Origin: Plasmodium brasilianum
Lineage: Eukaryota > Apicomplexa > Aconoidasida > Haemosporida > Plasmodiidae
Length of the DNA: 64,000 nt
NCBI RefSeq assembly: GCF_023973825.1
Contig: NC_090125.1
Coordinates: forward strand, 1,175,501 to 1,239,500
Direction of reading: 5' to 3'
A program made the position numbers and the translations under genes. This document shows positions 22,523 through 34,196 of the stretch, piece after piece (position 1 is the first letter of the stretch; the number at the start of each line of letters is the position of its first letter). The notes beneath the pieces were generated by a model. The model was not told the DNA's origin and searched no databases. It saw nothing but the letters and a program-made list of their open reading frames with translations.

Positions 22523-23224
22523 CTATGAACGCTTCATCTTTTCATAGTCTGTATACGTGAGGCTACAGTTTACACCTTCGTATCGTTCTACTTGTATGAT
22601 TTTCAACAATTCATCGTTAATTTCCCCCCTGTAGTTTGCTTTCCTTATTAATTTCCTGATCGTCGTTTGATGATCAAAGTTATGTTGTGATGCTACATCA
22701 GGTAAAAATGTAGAAGAATATTTTTTTTTGTTCACAGTAAAATTTATTTTTATACCATGTTTCCCAATAACCCAATCATAAATATGATTACATTCTTCAA
22801 AATTAAATAAATACGTAATAGTAACAATTAAATATGGTAAATCTTTAAGTGTTATAGGGTCAAATCTTGTATCGTTAAGTGAACTTTGTAAAGTATAATA
22901 ATGTAATTCTAAAATATCTATTTCACTTAAACAACCTATACATCCTTTTAATTCATATGCATCGTAATCATAAGAGCCTATGTCATTCATGTCGTTCAAT
23001 TTCATCCATTTTACAAAAAAGGGTATCTTAAATCCTTTCTGATGCAATGCTTCTAACACTGCAGGAATATAGTCATACTTTTCCCTTTTTAACTCATGCT
23101 TTAATATGTCAAAGCACCATGAACATATAATATCCTTTTTTTCTATTAGTTCAGTTACCACATCTTTTTTATCATTTACTAATTCTACTGTCTTTTCAAC
23201 ACTAGTTGACGCGGAGGAATACAT
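22523..23224 (-). CDS. AMMECR1-domain protein
   Basis: Single exon, 233 residues, ATG start MYSSASTSVEK. The AMMECR1 domain fills most of the protein: CSWCFDILKHEL (about 35-46), PFFVKWMKLND, the family's signature hexapeptide as LKGCIG (L-R-G-C-I-G elsewhere), then LHYYTLQSSLNDTRFDPITL, LPYLIVTITYLFNFEE, DWVIGKHGIKINF, TFLPDVASQHNFDH, IRKLIRKANYRG and a final SLTYTDYEKMK. These blocks follow the human protein in order with little insertion. The molecular function is not settled; it is conserved from archaea to humans, has a fold with a deep conserved groove around the signature, and the human gene is lost in the AMME deletion syndrome. The first 30 residues are variable and may be disordered. 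Confidence 0.93.
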   Translation of the reverse strand: MYSSASTSVEKTVELVNDKKDVVTELIEKKDIICSWCFDILKHELKREKYDYIPAVLEALHQKGFKIPFFVKWMKLNDMNDIGSYDYDAYELKGCIGCLSEIDILELHYYTLQSSLNDTRFDPITLKDLPYLIVTITYLFNFEECNHIYDWVIGKHGIKINFTVNKKKYSSTFLPDVASQHNFDHQTTIRKLIRKANYRGEINDELLKIIQVERYEGVNCSLTYTDYEKMKRS

Positions 23225-23789
23225 ATTTAAAAATGATAAAAAAATATATGTAACTAATGAAGAAAAGATAAAAGATCAAACTATTTTTATGCTCATTAGT
23301 ACGTGTAAAGCAACGTACTGGATTTTTTCCTTTAGGGCTGAATATGCTCACGGAGGGAGAGGGGAGAACTCCTTTTTTTTCTTTGTTCTGTTTTGCTACA
23401 AGTTGTATTATTTTGCTGAGTTTTATTTTGTTTAGCTTAAGTTTGTTATGCTATGTGTTATTTTGTTTAAGTTAAATTTTTTTTGCTGCGTATTATTTTG
23501 TTTTGTTTTATATCTTTTTTCTTTTTTTCTATTCTGATAGCTCATCAGTGAAATTAACATTACAACACTGTTACTCTTCGCGTACCATTTTTAAGATGTA
23601 CAACTAAACTTCATATAAAAGCACACTGTTCAATAATCCTTTTTTTTTTTTTTTTTTTTTTTAATGGTTTCTAGTCTTATTTTTTTATATATAAATTACA
23701 CTAAGGTAATTCTTTAGGTTCGTAAAGAATAAAGATGCATTAGCAGTACTCGTCTAGCCTAACATAATTCTATTCATCTCATTCAACTC

Positions 23790-24030
23790 GGCTTATTCAA
23801 TTTAATTCAATTTAATTTATCTAATTTAATTTACTTCATTTAATATAATTTATTCAATATAATATATTCAATTTAATTTATTCAATTTAATTTATTCAAT
23901 TTAATTTATTCAATTTAATTTATTCAATTCAATTTATACAATTCAATTTATTCAATTCAATTTAATTTATTCAATTTAATTAATACAATTTAATTAATAC
24001 AATATAATTAATACAATACAACTTAATATA
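23790..24030. repeat. 15-base (TTCAATTTAATTTAT)n repeat
   Basis: About 240 bases of degenerate TTCAATTTAATTTAT units, drifting to ACAATTTAATTAAT at the right end and closed by a poly-T tract. No coding potential. Confidence 0.88.
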
Positions 24031-24674
24031 ATTTTCTTTCTTTTTTTTTTTTTTTTTTTGCGCCTGTTACGGTAAGTCGCAAAATAACAACATTTTACTA
24101 TTTTTTTTCTTTCTTTTTTGCTTTTTGTTCTCTTTTTTCTTTCTTCTTTTTATTGTTTTTTCGAAATAGGGACAATGCATAAGGGCACTTTTTAAAGGTG
24201 CAAAGGAATATCAGTAAAGATGTTGATATAAAAAAGTACGAAGCCGCATGTACGCACTCGTACATACGAACCTGAGCGTAATATAATTATGTAATGATGT
24301 ACGAATGTGTACGCACTTATGTATATGTATATGTATTTATGTATATATATATTTATGAACTTAAGCATTTGTGCAAAGCGTACATGTGAACATGGTACAG
24401 AAATATGCTATTCACACGAGATTAAAATAGCGCTAAGTATTTTGAATGATATATATATATATATTAATATAAATTGGTGAGTACCCTTTTTTTTTTTTTT
24501 TTTTTTTTTTATTAGAATTATTTTTTTACAGAAGGAAAAAAAAAAATGATTAGGGAAAAAAGAAAGATACGAAATGTGCATAATTTTAACATAACAATTA
24601 GTGAATAACAAATACGTTAATTAATTTATGCATTTGTGACATATGTATATTTATGCTATGTACACGGTCATAAC

Positions 24675-24890
24675 ATTTATACAGTTATATTATATATGCA
24701 GTTATATTATATATGCAGTTATATTATATATGCAGTTATACTATATATGCAGTTATATTATATATGCAGTTATACTATATATGCAGTTATACTATATATG
24801 CAGTTATACTATATATGCAGTTATACTATATATGCAGTTATACTATATATGCAGTTATACTATATATGCATTTATATTATATATGCATTT
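24675..24890. repeat. 17-base minisatellite
   Basis: About twelve copies of TTATACTATATATGCAG, in two sub-types (TTATATTATATATGCAG first, TTATACTATATATGCAG later), located about 490-700 bases upstream of the p24 start. The 17-base unit shifts frame at each copy, so it is not a protein repeat. Confidence 0.93.
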
Positions 24891-25377
24891 GAATTGTTTA
24901 TTCATTTTGTACCTTTTACACAATTTACACCAATTATACCACTTACACCATTTTTTTGCTTAAAAAAATAAATAAAAGGATTTTTACTAATTGGTTTGCC
25001 TTGGTTTATTTTGACCAATTTTTGCCTATTGAATAATTTTTTCCTTCGTTGAGCAAGCGAAAAATTACAAGTACATAGTAACTTTTTCTGACTGTGTAAG
25101 GATGCACAAGGGGAATAATTTGGAAGGGAAGAAAAAAAAGAAAAAAAATACATGAACAATTCAGGCTAGTTCAGTTTTTTTTGTGAGCGATATCATGAGA
25201 GTGTAATTGAGCGTAAATAGGCACAATTTGTATATATATATGTGTGAGGCGGTATATTTTATATGTACCACTTATGCGTACTTGTATGTACATATCTTAA
25301 TATATATCTTTCCATGTGTGTGCACGAACGTTTGTTTCGTTCGTTGGCGCTTGTGTGTGACTGTGTGAGCTATAAAA

Positions 25378-26025
25378 ATGGCAAGAATAATAAGCATATT
25401 CGTTATTCTGCTTGCACTGCTGATTGTTAATCCGTTCCTAACGAATAGTTTAGAAATATTCATTACTCTGAAGCCGAACAAAGTGAAATGTATGAAAGAA
25501 AGAATAAACAAAGACACATTAGTTGTATGTAAGTTCAAAACAGACGATAAGAATAATTTAGTTTCTATATATATATATGATACGGATGTAAATGAAAAGA
25601 ATATTAATTCTCAACAAAAACTTCCTATCTTTGAGTCAGTTAATGAGCATAATGTGAAAACAGCATTTTCAACATTTTATTCCTCCTCTTACTCATTTTG
25701 TGCATATAACAAAACAAAAAAAACAATAGATATATATTTCGAAGTGAAACATGGAACAGACGCAAAAGATTATGCACAGATAGCCAAAACAGAACATCTT
25801 AATGAAGCTACACTGTTTTTAAAATTAATTGTTGACCATATGAATGATTTTCATGTAAATTTAAAAAGAATTAAAAAAGACGAAGAGAATGAAAAAAAAT
25901 CGAGTGATAAATTAAACGATACATTAATGTGGTTCTCCTTTATAAATATTTTTATTATAATTATTGCTGCTGTTATTCAAGACTTTTATTTTAAAAGATT
26001 TTTCACCTCCAAAAAAATTATTTAA
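25378..26025 (+). CDS. p24/emp24 family transmembrane cargo receptor (TMED)
   Basis: Intronless, 215 residues. In order: an N-terminal signal peptide (IISIFVILLALLIVNPFL, about 4-21), a GOLD-type beta-rich lumenal domain with two Cys (KVKCMKERINKDTLVVCKF, and a later SFCAYN), a charged coiled-coil segment (MNDFHVNLKRIKKDEENEKK, about 158-177), one transmembrane helix (MWFSFINIFIIIIAAVI, about 184-200) and a 15-residue cytosolic tail. The tail carries both p24 sorting signals: an aromatic pair (RFF) for COPII exit and a C-terminal KKII, a canonical KKxx signal for COPI retrieval. Family members cycle between ER and Golgi selecting cargo such as GPI-anchored proteins. Length matches the 200-230 norm. 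Convergent with the E1 gene. Confidence 0.92.
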   Translation: MARIISIFVILLALLIVNPFLTNSLEIFITLKPNKVKCMKERINKDTLVVCKFKTDDKNNLVSIYIYDTDVNEKNINSQQKLPIFESVNEHNVKTAFSTFYSSSYSFCAYNKTKKTIDIYFEVKHGTDAKDYAQIAKTEHLNEATLFLKLIVDHMNDFHVNLKRIKKDEENEKKSSDKLNDTLMWFSFINIFIIIIAAVIQDFYFKRFFTSKKII

Positions 26026-26281
26026 ATAATGATTTATTCCCGTGGGCATATGCACATAGGCTTACAGGCACATAGACATATAGCCACACACGTCCATATG
26101 CTCGTGTTTGTGTGCACTACTACCATGCGGACATTCGAACAAATTTTTTTATTAATCTCATGAAAAGCGTTAAAAATGGTACCTCTTTTGTATTGAAAAA
26201 AAAAGATTTTTTTTTTTTAAAAATATATTTAACTGTTTGCTTATGTAAGAACTGCACTTTGCTAGTATATACTTATAAGGA

Positions 26282-26316
<35 letters not shown>

Positions 26317-26973
26317 CATAGATATATATATAGTCGAATGTACGTACAGATAACTCGGGGTTAGTTCAGTGTATATGCCCGTTTTCACTGTAAATCGTTC
26401 TTTGACATTTTCACCTGCTCATAAAATAAGACCAGCTGTCAGTTAACGAAATTGTAAATCGTTTGTGCAATTTTAAGCAGATTAGTGGCTACTCTGCGGT
26501 TTAATCATTTTATTAATTTTATTCAATTTTTTCATTTTATTCATTTTTTCATTTTATTCATTTTTTCATTTTATTCATTTTTTCATTTTATTCATTTTTT
26601 CATTTTTTCAATTTTTTCAATTTTTTCAATTTTTTCAATTTTTGCATTTTTTCAATATATATATTTTTTTTTTTTTCTGTTCAAACTGTGAAAAAAACAT
26701 ATCTGCAAAACAGTTACAAAGAAAAAACAAACTCTTTAAAAGGCAACAAAAAAAAAGGAAAAAATGAAACAAATCGGAAAAATTAAAACAATAAATATGC
26801 ATAACATGGAGGGGTGCATAAACACACAAACAGACATACGTGCCCGTATGCACATACACAACATATGTATAACTTATACACAACATGTATACACACATAT
26901 GCATATACATTGATGTGCATTCATATATATATCTACACACTATTGCGCCCCCCTCTTCCCACCTCACTCAAAA
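26026..26973. other. convergent intergenic region with T-rich repeat
   Basis: Between the 3' ends of p24 (+) and the E1 gene (-). Holds a (TA)n tract near 26286-26312, a 17-base ATTTTATTCATTTTTTC repeat at 26505-26660 and CA-rich DNA to 26940. Probably both 3' untranslated regions; no gene. Confidence 0.6.
26505..26660. repeat. 17-base T-rich minisatellite
   Basis: Units of ATTTTATTCATTTTTTC, degenerating to AATTTTTTC at the right end. Lies in the 3' flank shared by two converging genes. Confidence 0.85.
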
Positions 26974-29900
26974 CTAAGTGTGATAGTGAACATTTACCTG
27001 AACGTCAGGTAAAACAATCTCTGCTCTGGTAACATTATCTGTTGCAAAAATGTGCAAAACGAATGTTTTCATGTCCTGTTGGTCTTTAAATAATTCATGT
27101 AAAATATCATATAAATAATTTTGTTTACAATAAGATGAAGAAACAGTTTGGAAATTCGAATAAATAATTTTATCCTTCACACCTATTGTCTGAATGGTAA
27201 CATTAAATAGTTGTTCAACAGATCTTACAAACTCGTCTAAAGTTATATCTTTTTTATTTTCTTCTGTATTGTTAATACTAAAAAAGAGGAGCACGTTACT
27301 TTTTATTTCTTCTATGTTTTTTTGTAGATTTTTAACAGTCATTGTGATATATGCTAAATCGTTTTGTACAGTTGTACATGCTTCTTTACCAATCCCTTGT
27401 CCTCCTTCTATTAATTGGATCTTTTTCTTAACATAACACATATTTGCTTGTACATAATTCAAAAACGCTTTATCAGATGTAACATTGGATATATATTTAT
27501 TATATATTTCATTGTCCATAAAGGTAAAAATTAAATCGATTTCTTTTATTATCTTATCAATATGTTCTCTGGTAATCTTGTTTTTACTACTATATGCATA
27601 TTTTTCCTTTTCATTTATGAAGTCCTTATTTGTTGTGTCTACTCCTGTTGGTTTGTCAATACGTAGCACTTTCTCTAAGTTATTCAATTTTTTATTAACT
27701 TGATCCAAGTATTTTTTTATGTTTTTCTTCTCCTCTTTTGAAAGAACGCTTATCTGATTGGTAAAAATATAAGAAGGAAAACCGCAAACTCCCAACGTGC
27801 AATTTTGATTATTTTGATTATTATTATTAATTTTATTTTTACGAAATATATCGATATAGATATAATTCCACAATGTAAATTTAACATTTTTTAATAAAGG
27901 TATTGAAGCATTTTCATAGGATGTGGTATACAACCTGTTCAATTCACATTTCGTTAAAAAGTTATCTCCTAAATTAATATATTGGTTACTAAGTAAAGAA
28001 GATATCCTTGCCAATTTGTCATATTCGATGTTAAAAAAGTAAAATAAAGTCTTGTTGCCTTTTTGTACATATATTATGTTTTTATATACACGTATATTCA
28101 AGTTTTTGAATTTCTCCACACGCACTGTTTCATTAGGGTGGTTTGAAAAGAGTTTTTTCAAACAGAATTTTATTTCTGCCATTTTTTCCATCTCACTTGC
28201 CATTTTTCTTGTTTTCTCGATATTTCTCTTATTGCTACAGACGGGTCTGTTCGATGGATCCTCCTCCCCTTTACATTCACTTAATTTTAAAAAATATGCT
28301 ACTTTGTAAAATTCGAACATTGCCAGGGAAGCAATCATTGACACAACGGTTACAATGGACGGAATAATATTATTGCAAATTTTAAAAAAGTCCAAAATGT
28401 TTAGCTTGGAAAAGTTGTAATTCTCACTCCTTACATTTGTAATGCTAAAAATAAAATTAATATCATCCTTGTTGTCTTCCAGATTACAAATGAGCGGAGT
28501 AAAAAAGGGAAATTGCTCCTTTTGTTTTATTTTTTTTTCATCAACATATTTTGCCTTCCCATTCCTCTTCTGAACATATATCAATGACATAATAAAAAGA
28601 GGATTATTAAACAAATCATATAACTCCTTTTCAATAATGGCATAAAATTTTAAATTCGTATTTTTTTTTATAACTGATAAAAAGTAAAATAATTTTTTCA
28701 AATTTATAACTAGGCCATTTTTTTCCACTAAATTTGTTAAGGCAATCTGAAGGTCCACGCTGTTACTGCCATTTTTTTTATCTCCCCAATTTTTGTAATA
28801 AAATATATGATCTATCATGTCCGGTTTAATTTTCATTAAATTTTTTAAGACCTTTTTAAAAGTGTTAATTGCACATTTGTAGAACAATAAATGGTCTTTA
28901 TTCTGTTTATTATAATATATAGGTTGAGGTAAACTTTGTGTATTTCCATCATAATATTTCAGTATATCCTCTTTATTATTACTTAAAAGGTTAATAATAT
29001 TATTTACAAAAATGCAATTCCATAATTTATGAACATTTTCTTCAAAATTTAAATTAAAAAAAATTTTAGTTAAATTAAAGAAATGCACTAAATTGCTTAT
29101 ATTATCATAATTGCATAAATGTCCAAAATAATATACTGGATCGTTTAAAAAACAATTCATTTTTAAAACGTTATCAAAAAAAAAATTATTATATACACTT
29201 TTGCTAAATTCGATGATATGTTTATGATTTTTTGGAAACGACGTGATCGTGCAAGAGTTACTCTTTTCCTCATTCCCTTCTTTATCATAAGAATTACTTG
29301 AGTACGTTTCGCTTGAAAATGGCATAATAATCTGACTACTTCCCTTTAGTCCTTCTATACCTGTCTCAATGAATGGAAGAGAGTTTATTAAACAAAATTC
29401 ATCGCAAATAACTCGACTCTTCAAATTATCAAGACATAATATGCACAAAACTGTTTTTTTTTTTTTCCCTTTTTCAAAAGGGGTAAATAATGTAGCTGCA
29501 CCGTTCATGTTTTTTCTTTCAACGTCCTGAACTTTGCTTTTCTCCTCTTCAACATAAAACTGCTTTAACAGCAAGTCCCTGTTACTCAATACCGACTCAT
29601 CCACCTTCATCTTCAAAAATAAACAATTTATATCCTCGTTAATTCTTTTAATATTATCTGCAGCTACTTGGCATTTTAACTTTCCTATATCTTTTGTTGT
29701 AAATAAAAACTGCCTAGTCAAATTTGACTCTTCAATGAGATCATAATCAACTATTTGAATAATACCTCCTCTTTTAATCTTCCTATGTTCTATTTCACCT
29801 TTTAATGAACTGTCTTCCTCTTTTTTTGTTTCAACCCTTTGTTCATTGTTTTGTTCATGTCCTGCTTTACTTACGCTATATATTTTTCTCTTTCTTATAG

Positions 29901-32243
29901 ATGAAGAAACTCCTATTAAGGAGAGCAATTTCAAAAATTCACAACCTAGAGCACCTGACCCGATCAGCAAAATATTTAAATTGTTCAGGAAATTTTGAAA
30001 ATTCTTACCAAAAAAATTTAACTGATTCATATACCTTCCATCATACGTTTTGGATATTTTTGAGAAAGGGAATAAATCTCTCTTATCAAAATAAAATGTT
30101 TGATAAATGGGCTTAAATTTATGGGTTATCCCTTTTAATATTTGTTGAGTTACTAAAGAGCCAAAAAAAGAAGAAAATGGAGCAAGTTCAATGTGTACAG
30201 CGGACAAAAATTGATTAATTATCTGAACATTCATATTTTTTTTTTTTTTTTACATAAAATTTTAAACTTTTTAACAATTTCATCTGTTGGAAAAATTTTC
30301 TCATCCTCATTTTTACTTTTCCATATTTCGTCATAACATAAAAAACATACTTCTTCATCGGACAATTCGTTCGTGTTCCCACTCATTGAAAGGAAATCTA
30401 AAACGTATGATAATATTTTCCCCCTACTTAATTTTTTTTTTAATTTTTTTAAATATTCCTCCAAACAAGTATAATTCAACTTTGTCTGTTCATGCATTTT
30501 TTCAACACTCACCTGATTTAATTTATTTTTTTTAATCATGTCTCTCAAATTTTGTATATATATTTCTGCTAATTTCTTCCTCAATTTTGTAACAAAATGA
30601 ATGTAATAAGGGAAGAATATTTTTTCTAAATATTTCAAAATTTTCTTACATAATGCATAACTTGCAAAATGCCAAAAATTTACTCCTATAACAGATACTG
30701 TAATGGTATTATTCCCCCTACATACATTTTTGACTTCACATTCGATATTCATCATTTTATTCGCATTTTTTATACACAATTTAATCCTATCCTTGTCATT
30801 TATCTGTATATCGTTGTAGTATGGCAAGTAATGCAAAATTAAATTATCCTCTTGAAATGCTATATTGCTTATTTTATACTGCTCACTATTCATTACATTC
30901 GTAAAGGTAAAATGACCAAAGTCGACAAAAACTCGACCAAACAGTCCAACCGTGTTAACACATATAAACTTTTTTTTTTCTTGTCTGCACAGATTATTTA
31001 TGTTTATATTAAATAGTTCCCTCTGATTTACAGATACAATTATGTCATAATCAGTTATACTATTAAATATATTAGTTGTAATAGCTTTTATTTTACAATT
31101 ATCGTTTAAATTTTGCATATTTTGAACACAGGAAATACTTCTTTTTTCCTTATTTATTAGTTTTTTATCACAAAAAAAGAGATTGTCCACGTCGTTGTTG
31201 GTTAAAATATGATTGTCATATATACCAATTTCTTTAACTCCACACAAAATTAAATTTTTACATATTTCGCTGCTTGTTCCATTTAAACCGATAATTAATA
31301 TTTTGCTTTTTTTAATTTCTTTTTCCTCTTTATATCCATGTGTGTACATTTGTCTGCTATACTTTTTCTCGTCCTCCAAAATGTTTACATTTATTTCATC
31401 ACTTCGATTTTTCCATTCATTGCTGGTGCTCCTTTCACCCTCACGATTTTTTTCACCAAGGAAATTATTTTCATCATATGGATTTTCTTCCCAATCATAA
31501 TTCTCTTCCCTATCGCTATTTTCTTCATTTCCGCAGTCCTCACATAATTGTTCCTTTTTATATATTTGTTCATTTCCCTCCTTTTTAAAATCTTTTTTTT
31601 TTTCTGAGCGTTCGAAAGGACTTCCATACACTTGAACGTCATTATCGGCCGAATATTTCTCTTTACTCTTATCCCTACTTTTGTCTACGCTTCTTTTTTC
31701 ATTAGCGCTATTTAAAATATTCTCATGGCATTTCATCTGATTCTTATCAAAACCAGGGGTTAAAAGATTGTTTTTCCTCGTTACACAGCCAACGATATTT
31801 TCATTTTTTTTCCTTTGCTTTTCCTCAATTAAATATTTGTGTAATGAGAAATAATTTTTTACCTTTTTTGTATTTTTTATCTTTTCTGGAATTTTTACCT
31901 TTTTTGTATTTTTTATCTTTTCTGGAATTTTTACATTTTCTGTATTTTTTATCTTTTCTGGAATTTTTACATTTTCTGTATTTTTTATCTTTATTCTTTT
32001 TTTTCTCCTTACATTTATATTGTATAAATTATAAAGAATGTATATATTTTTTTTTCCTTGTGTTCTGTCCAAATGCTCCCCTTGAAAACGCCATTTTGAA
32101 AAATAATTGTTGGTTATTGGTACGGAATAGTCCTTTACGCCCTTCCCTATATTGCTATTTAATGAACGTGAGACCAACTGATTTTTTTTACTTAATAAAT
32201 AAATAAAAATTAAAATATAAAAATATGTACACAAAAAATTCAT
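26974..32243 (-). CDS. ubiquitin-activating enzyme E1-like, apicoplast-type leader, one homopolymer frameshift
   Basis: E1 enzymes adenylate a ubiquitin-like protein and pass it, via a Cys thioester, to an E2. The gene spans two frames: 32243-30231 and 30234-26974. The first begins MNFLCTYFYILIFIYLLSKK, a signal peptide, then a basic Asn/Lys-rich stretch, together an apicoplast bipartite leader. It then shows the inactive adenylation half (KKYSRQMYTHG, KSKILIIGLNG). The second has SAVHIELAPFSSFFGSLVTQ, the active nucleotide site GSGALG (its residues 92-97), VDYDLIEESNLTRQF, LCLDNLKSR, the catalytic Cys in SCTITSFP (its Cys328) and a ubiquitin-fold C terminus. The frames meet at 16 A residues (30236-30251); 17 would fuse them exactly where E1 homology is continuous, so a sequencing indel is likely. 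About 1750 residues versus 1060 in human UBA1. Together with a cytosolic E1, Plasmodium is known to have an ERAD-like apicoplast import system needing its own E1. Confidence 0.87.
30236..30251 (-). other. homopolymer (16 A) at the frame break in the E1 gene
   Basis: On the minus strand the sequence is TGT followed by 16 A then TATGAATG. Sixteen A gives CKKKKKI-stop; 17 A (or 14) would continue into NMNVQIINQFL. E1 homology runs on both sides with nothing missing. A 31-base GT-AG intron here would be too short and leaves the wrong frame. Confidence 0.8.
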
Positions 32244-32289
32244 AGTTTTTATGTCTTGCAATTATGTCACAAATGGGACGAAGTATAAT

Positions 32290-32400
32290 CAAATGAAATA
32301 AAACGGGGTTCAGTAAAACGGGGTTCAGTAAAACGGGATGCAGTAAAGCGGGATGCAGTATAACCAGATGAAATATGTCCAAATGAAGCACGGAAAAATG
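32290..32400. repeat. 15-base GC-rich repeat upstream of the E1 start
   Basis: Degenerate units AAAACGGGGTTCAGT and AAAGCGGGATGCAGT just upstream of the E1 ATG (32243). Notable for its G/C content within AT-rich flanking DNA. Confidence 0.8.
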
Positions 32401-32929
32401 AATTATAACAAGATGAAGCAAAAAAATAAAAAAATAAAAAATATAAAAATGTACAACTTTCTAGTATTATACTAAAAATAAAGTTATCAATTTTCGCTTT
32501 GCGCCCAATCATTTTTTTCGACTTAATCAGAAATTTATTTTGATGAACATTTTTTTGTTTGTAAAAATATTCTACACCTGTACGGAAATTACCGATGGAA
32601 TTCTTGTGTTTGTTAATACGAATATTCTCAAACGTGTTTTCCGCGTAAATACAAACACACATATGTCTGTATGCACATACATACGTACATATGTATATAT
32701 ACATATGCGCACTTAACGTAGCGATTATTCTTTTTAATTGTTTTCTTTTGCATTTGTTTGACAACCACCTATAACTGTGTTCTCCTGTAATTGATGCGTC
32801 AACTGGTACTCTGATGGTGCGATAAATTAAAAAATTATGTTACTATTTTTTTTTTTTTTTACTCGTTAACATTTCATTTTTTTCAATTCAATGAAAGGAA
32901 ATTTGTTACACGCACTTACCCGTTCATTA

Positions 32930-33215
32930 GTTTATTCATTCATCCGTTTATTCATTCATCCGTTTATTCGTTCATCCGTTTATTCGTTCATCCGTTTATT
33001 CGTTCATCCGTTTATTCGTTCATCCGTTTATTCGTTCATCCGTTTATTCGTTCATCCGTTTATTCGTTCATCCGTTTATTCGTTCATCCGTTTATTCGTT
33101 CATCCGTGTATTCGTTCATCCGTTTATTCGTTCATCCGTTTATTCGTTCATCCGTTTATTCATTTATCCGTTTATTCATTTATCTATTTATTCATTTATC
33201 TGTTTATTCATTTTT
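32930..33215. repeat. 16-base minisatellite (TTTATTCGTTCATCCG)n
   Basis: About eighteen copies with sub-types (TTTATTCATTCATCCG at the left, TTTATTCATTTATCTG at the right, near-perfect copies in the middle). The unit is not a multiple of three; a 120-residue frame across it is a product of its lack of stops. Confidence 0.95.
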
Positions 33216-33669
33216 TTTTGTTGTTTGTTTTTCCTCCATTTATGTTCAGGTAAGTCATATACGGTTGAACAAGATGGGATAAAAATAAATGCTTCTACAA
33301 ATAACGTAATTTATTTTATCCGTTTCTTCAAATAATTGTTGGAACCATTTTTTGCTTATGATATCTACTCTAATCAAATTTTTCTTGAACATGTTTTGAT
33401 TTAAAATTTTCGTATTTTCGATACCATAATTTTAGTTGTTCTCTTTATTGTAATTTCTTTTTTTTTTTTTTTTTTGTTGTTATCTTTATATTATCATTTT
33501 CCCTCTGCCTCTTTTTTTATATTTTGAAACATGGCTTTTGTTTGGCACATATACATCATACATACATGCTACATGTACGTATATATATATATATACATAT
33601 GTGTGTACACCCTAATAAATAAGTTTTTTCATGATATATAATTCTTTTTTTACTGTATATCTTCCTTCT

Positions 33670-33701
<32 letters not shown>

Positions 33702-34164
33702 TATAATTGTTTTTTTCTAGTTATATATAATATATTACTTATGGGATCATTGTAACTCTGCAAAAATAATTGTAAAATGTGTTACCTTGTTATGTTAAGC
33801 TTTTTTCTTTCGAGAAAATAATTTTAATTATTTTTATTTTTTATGGAACATTTTGCTTCTTCATTTCAATGTTTGTTTGTTTGTTTTTTTTGGAAGATAT
33901 ACGTGCACAGTGCTCTTCTTCTCTCTTTAATTTTGCTTACAATTAAAAGAGATAACTGTGCATGCATATATATAAGTCAAGGAATGGAAACTATCGCTTC
34001 TTATATGTACATCCATGTAAGTATATATTTGGAGTGGTAAATGAGAAAGAAGTCTCTATGAACGATTTTTTCACTAAGATGAAATTGTAAATATATGCAA
34101 TTTTTATTCTTCTCTGTGGCTTTACATTTATTATTTCAATGATGGAATTATTTAGCTATCTACA

Positions 34165-34196
<32 letters not shown>

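Larger units (their letters stand above)
23225..25377. other. 2.1 kb divergent intergenic region
   Basis: Separates AMMECR1 (-) from the p24 gene (+) and so should hold two promoters. It contains poly-T runs, an ATTCAATTTA-type repeat and a 17-base minisatellite, listed separately. No exon-like segment was seen. Confidence 0.6.

Noticed and set aside
30223..30253. GT...AG intron of 31 bases joining the two E1 frames
   Set aside because: Too short for spliceosomal introns seen here (45 bases or more), lacks a pyrimidine tract, and the resulting phase meets a stop codon.
32267..32764. 165-residue minus-strand frame upstream of the E1 gene
   Set aside because: Its C-terminal part is the translated 15-base repeat (TASRFTASRFTEPRF), the rest is low-complexity promoter DNA, and no family matches.
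32891..33253. 120-residue plus-strand frame of repeating SFIRLFVHP
   Set aside because: Arises from the 16-base minisatellite; unit length not a multiple of three and no conserved flank.
33843..34040. 65-codon frame MEHFASSFQCLFVCFF with a GTAAGT donor, considered as exon 1 of the DA1-like gene
   Set aside because: No downstream acceptor joins it in frame to the DA1 exon and it shows no LIM cysteine pattern; noted only as a possible leader exon.
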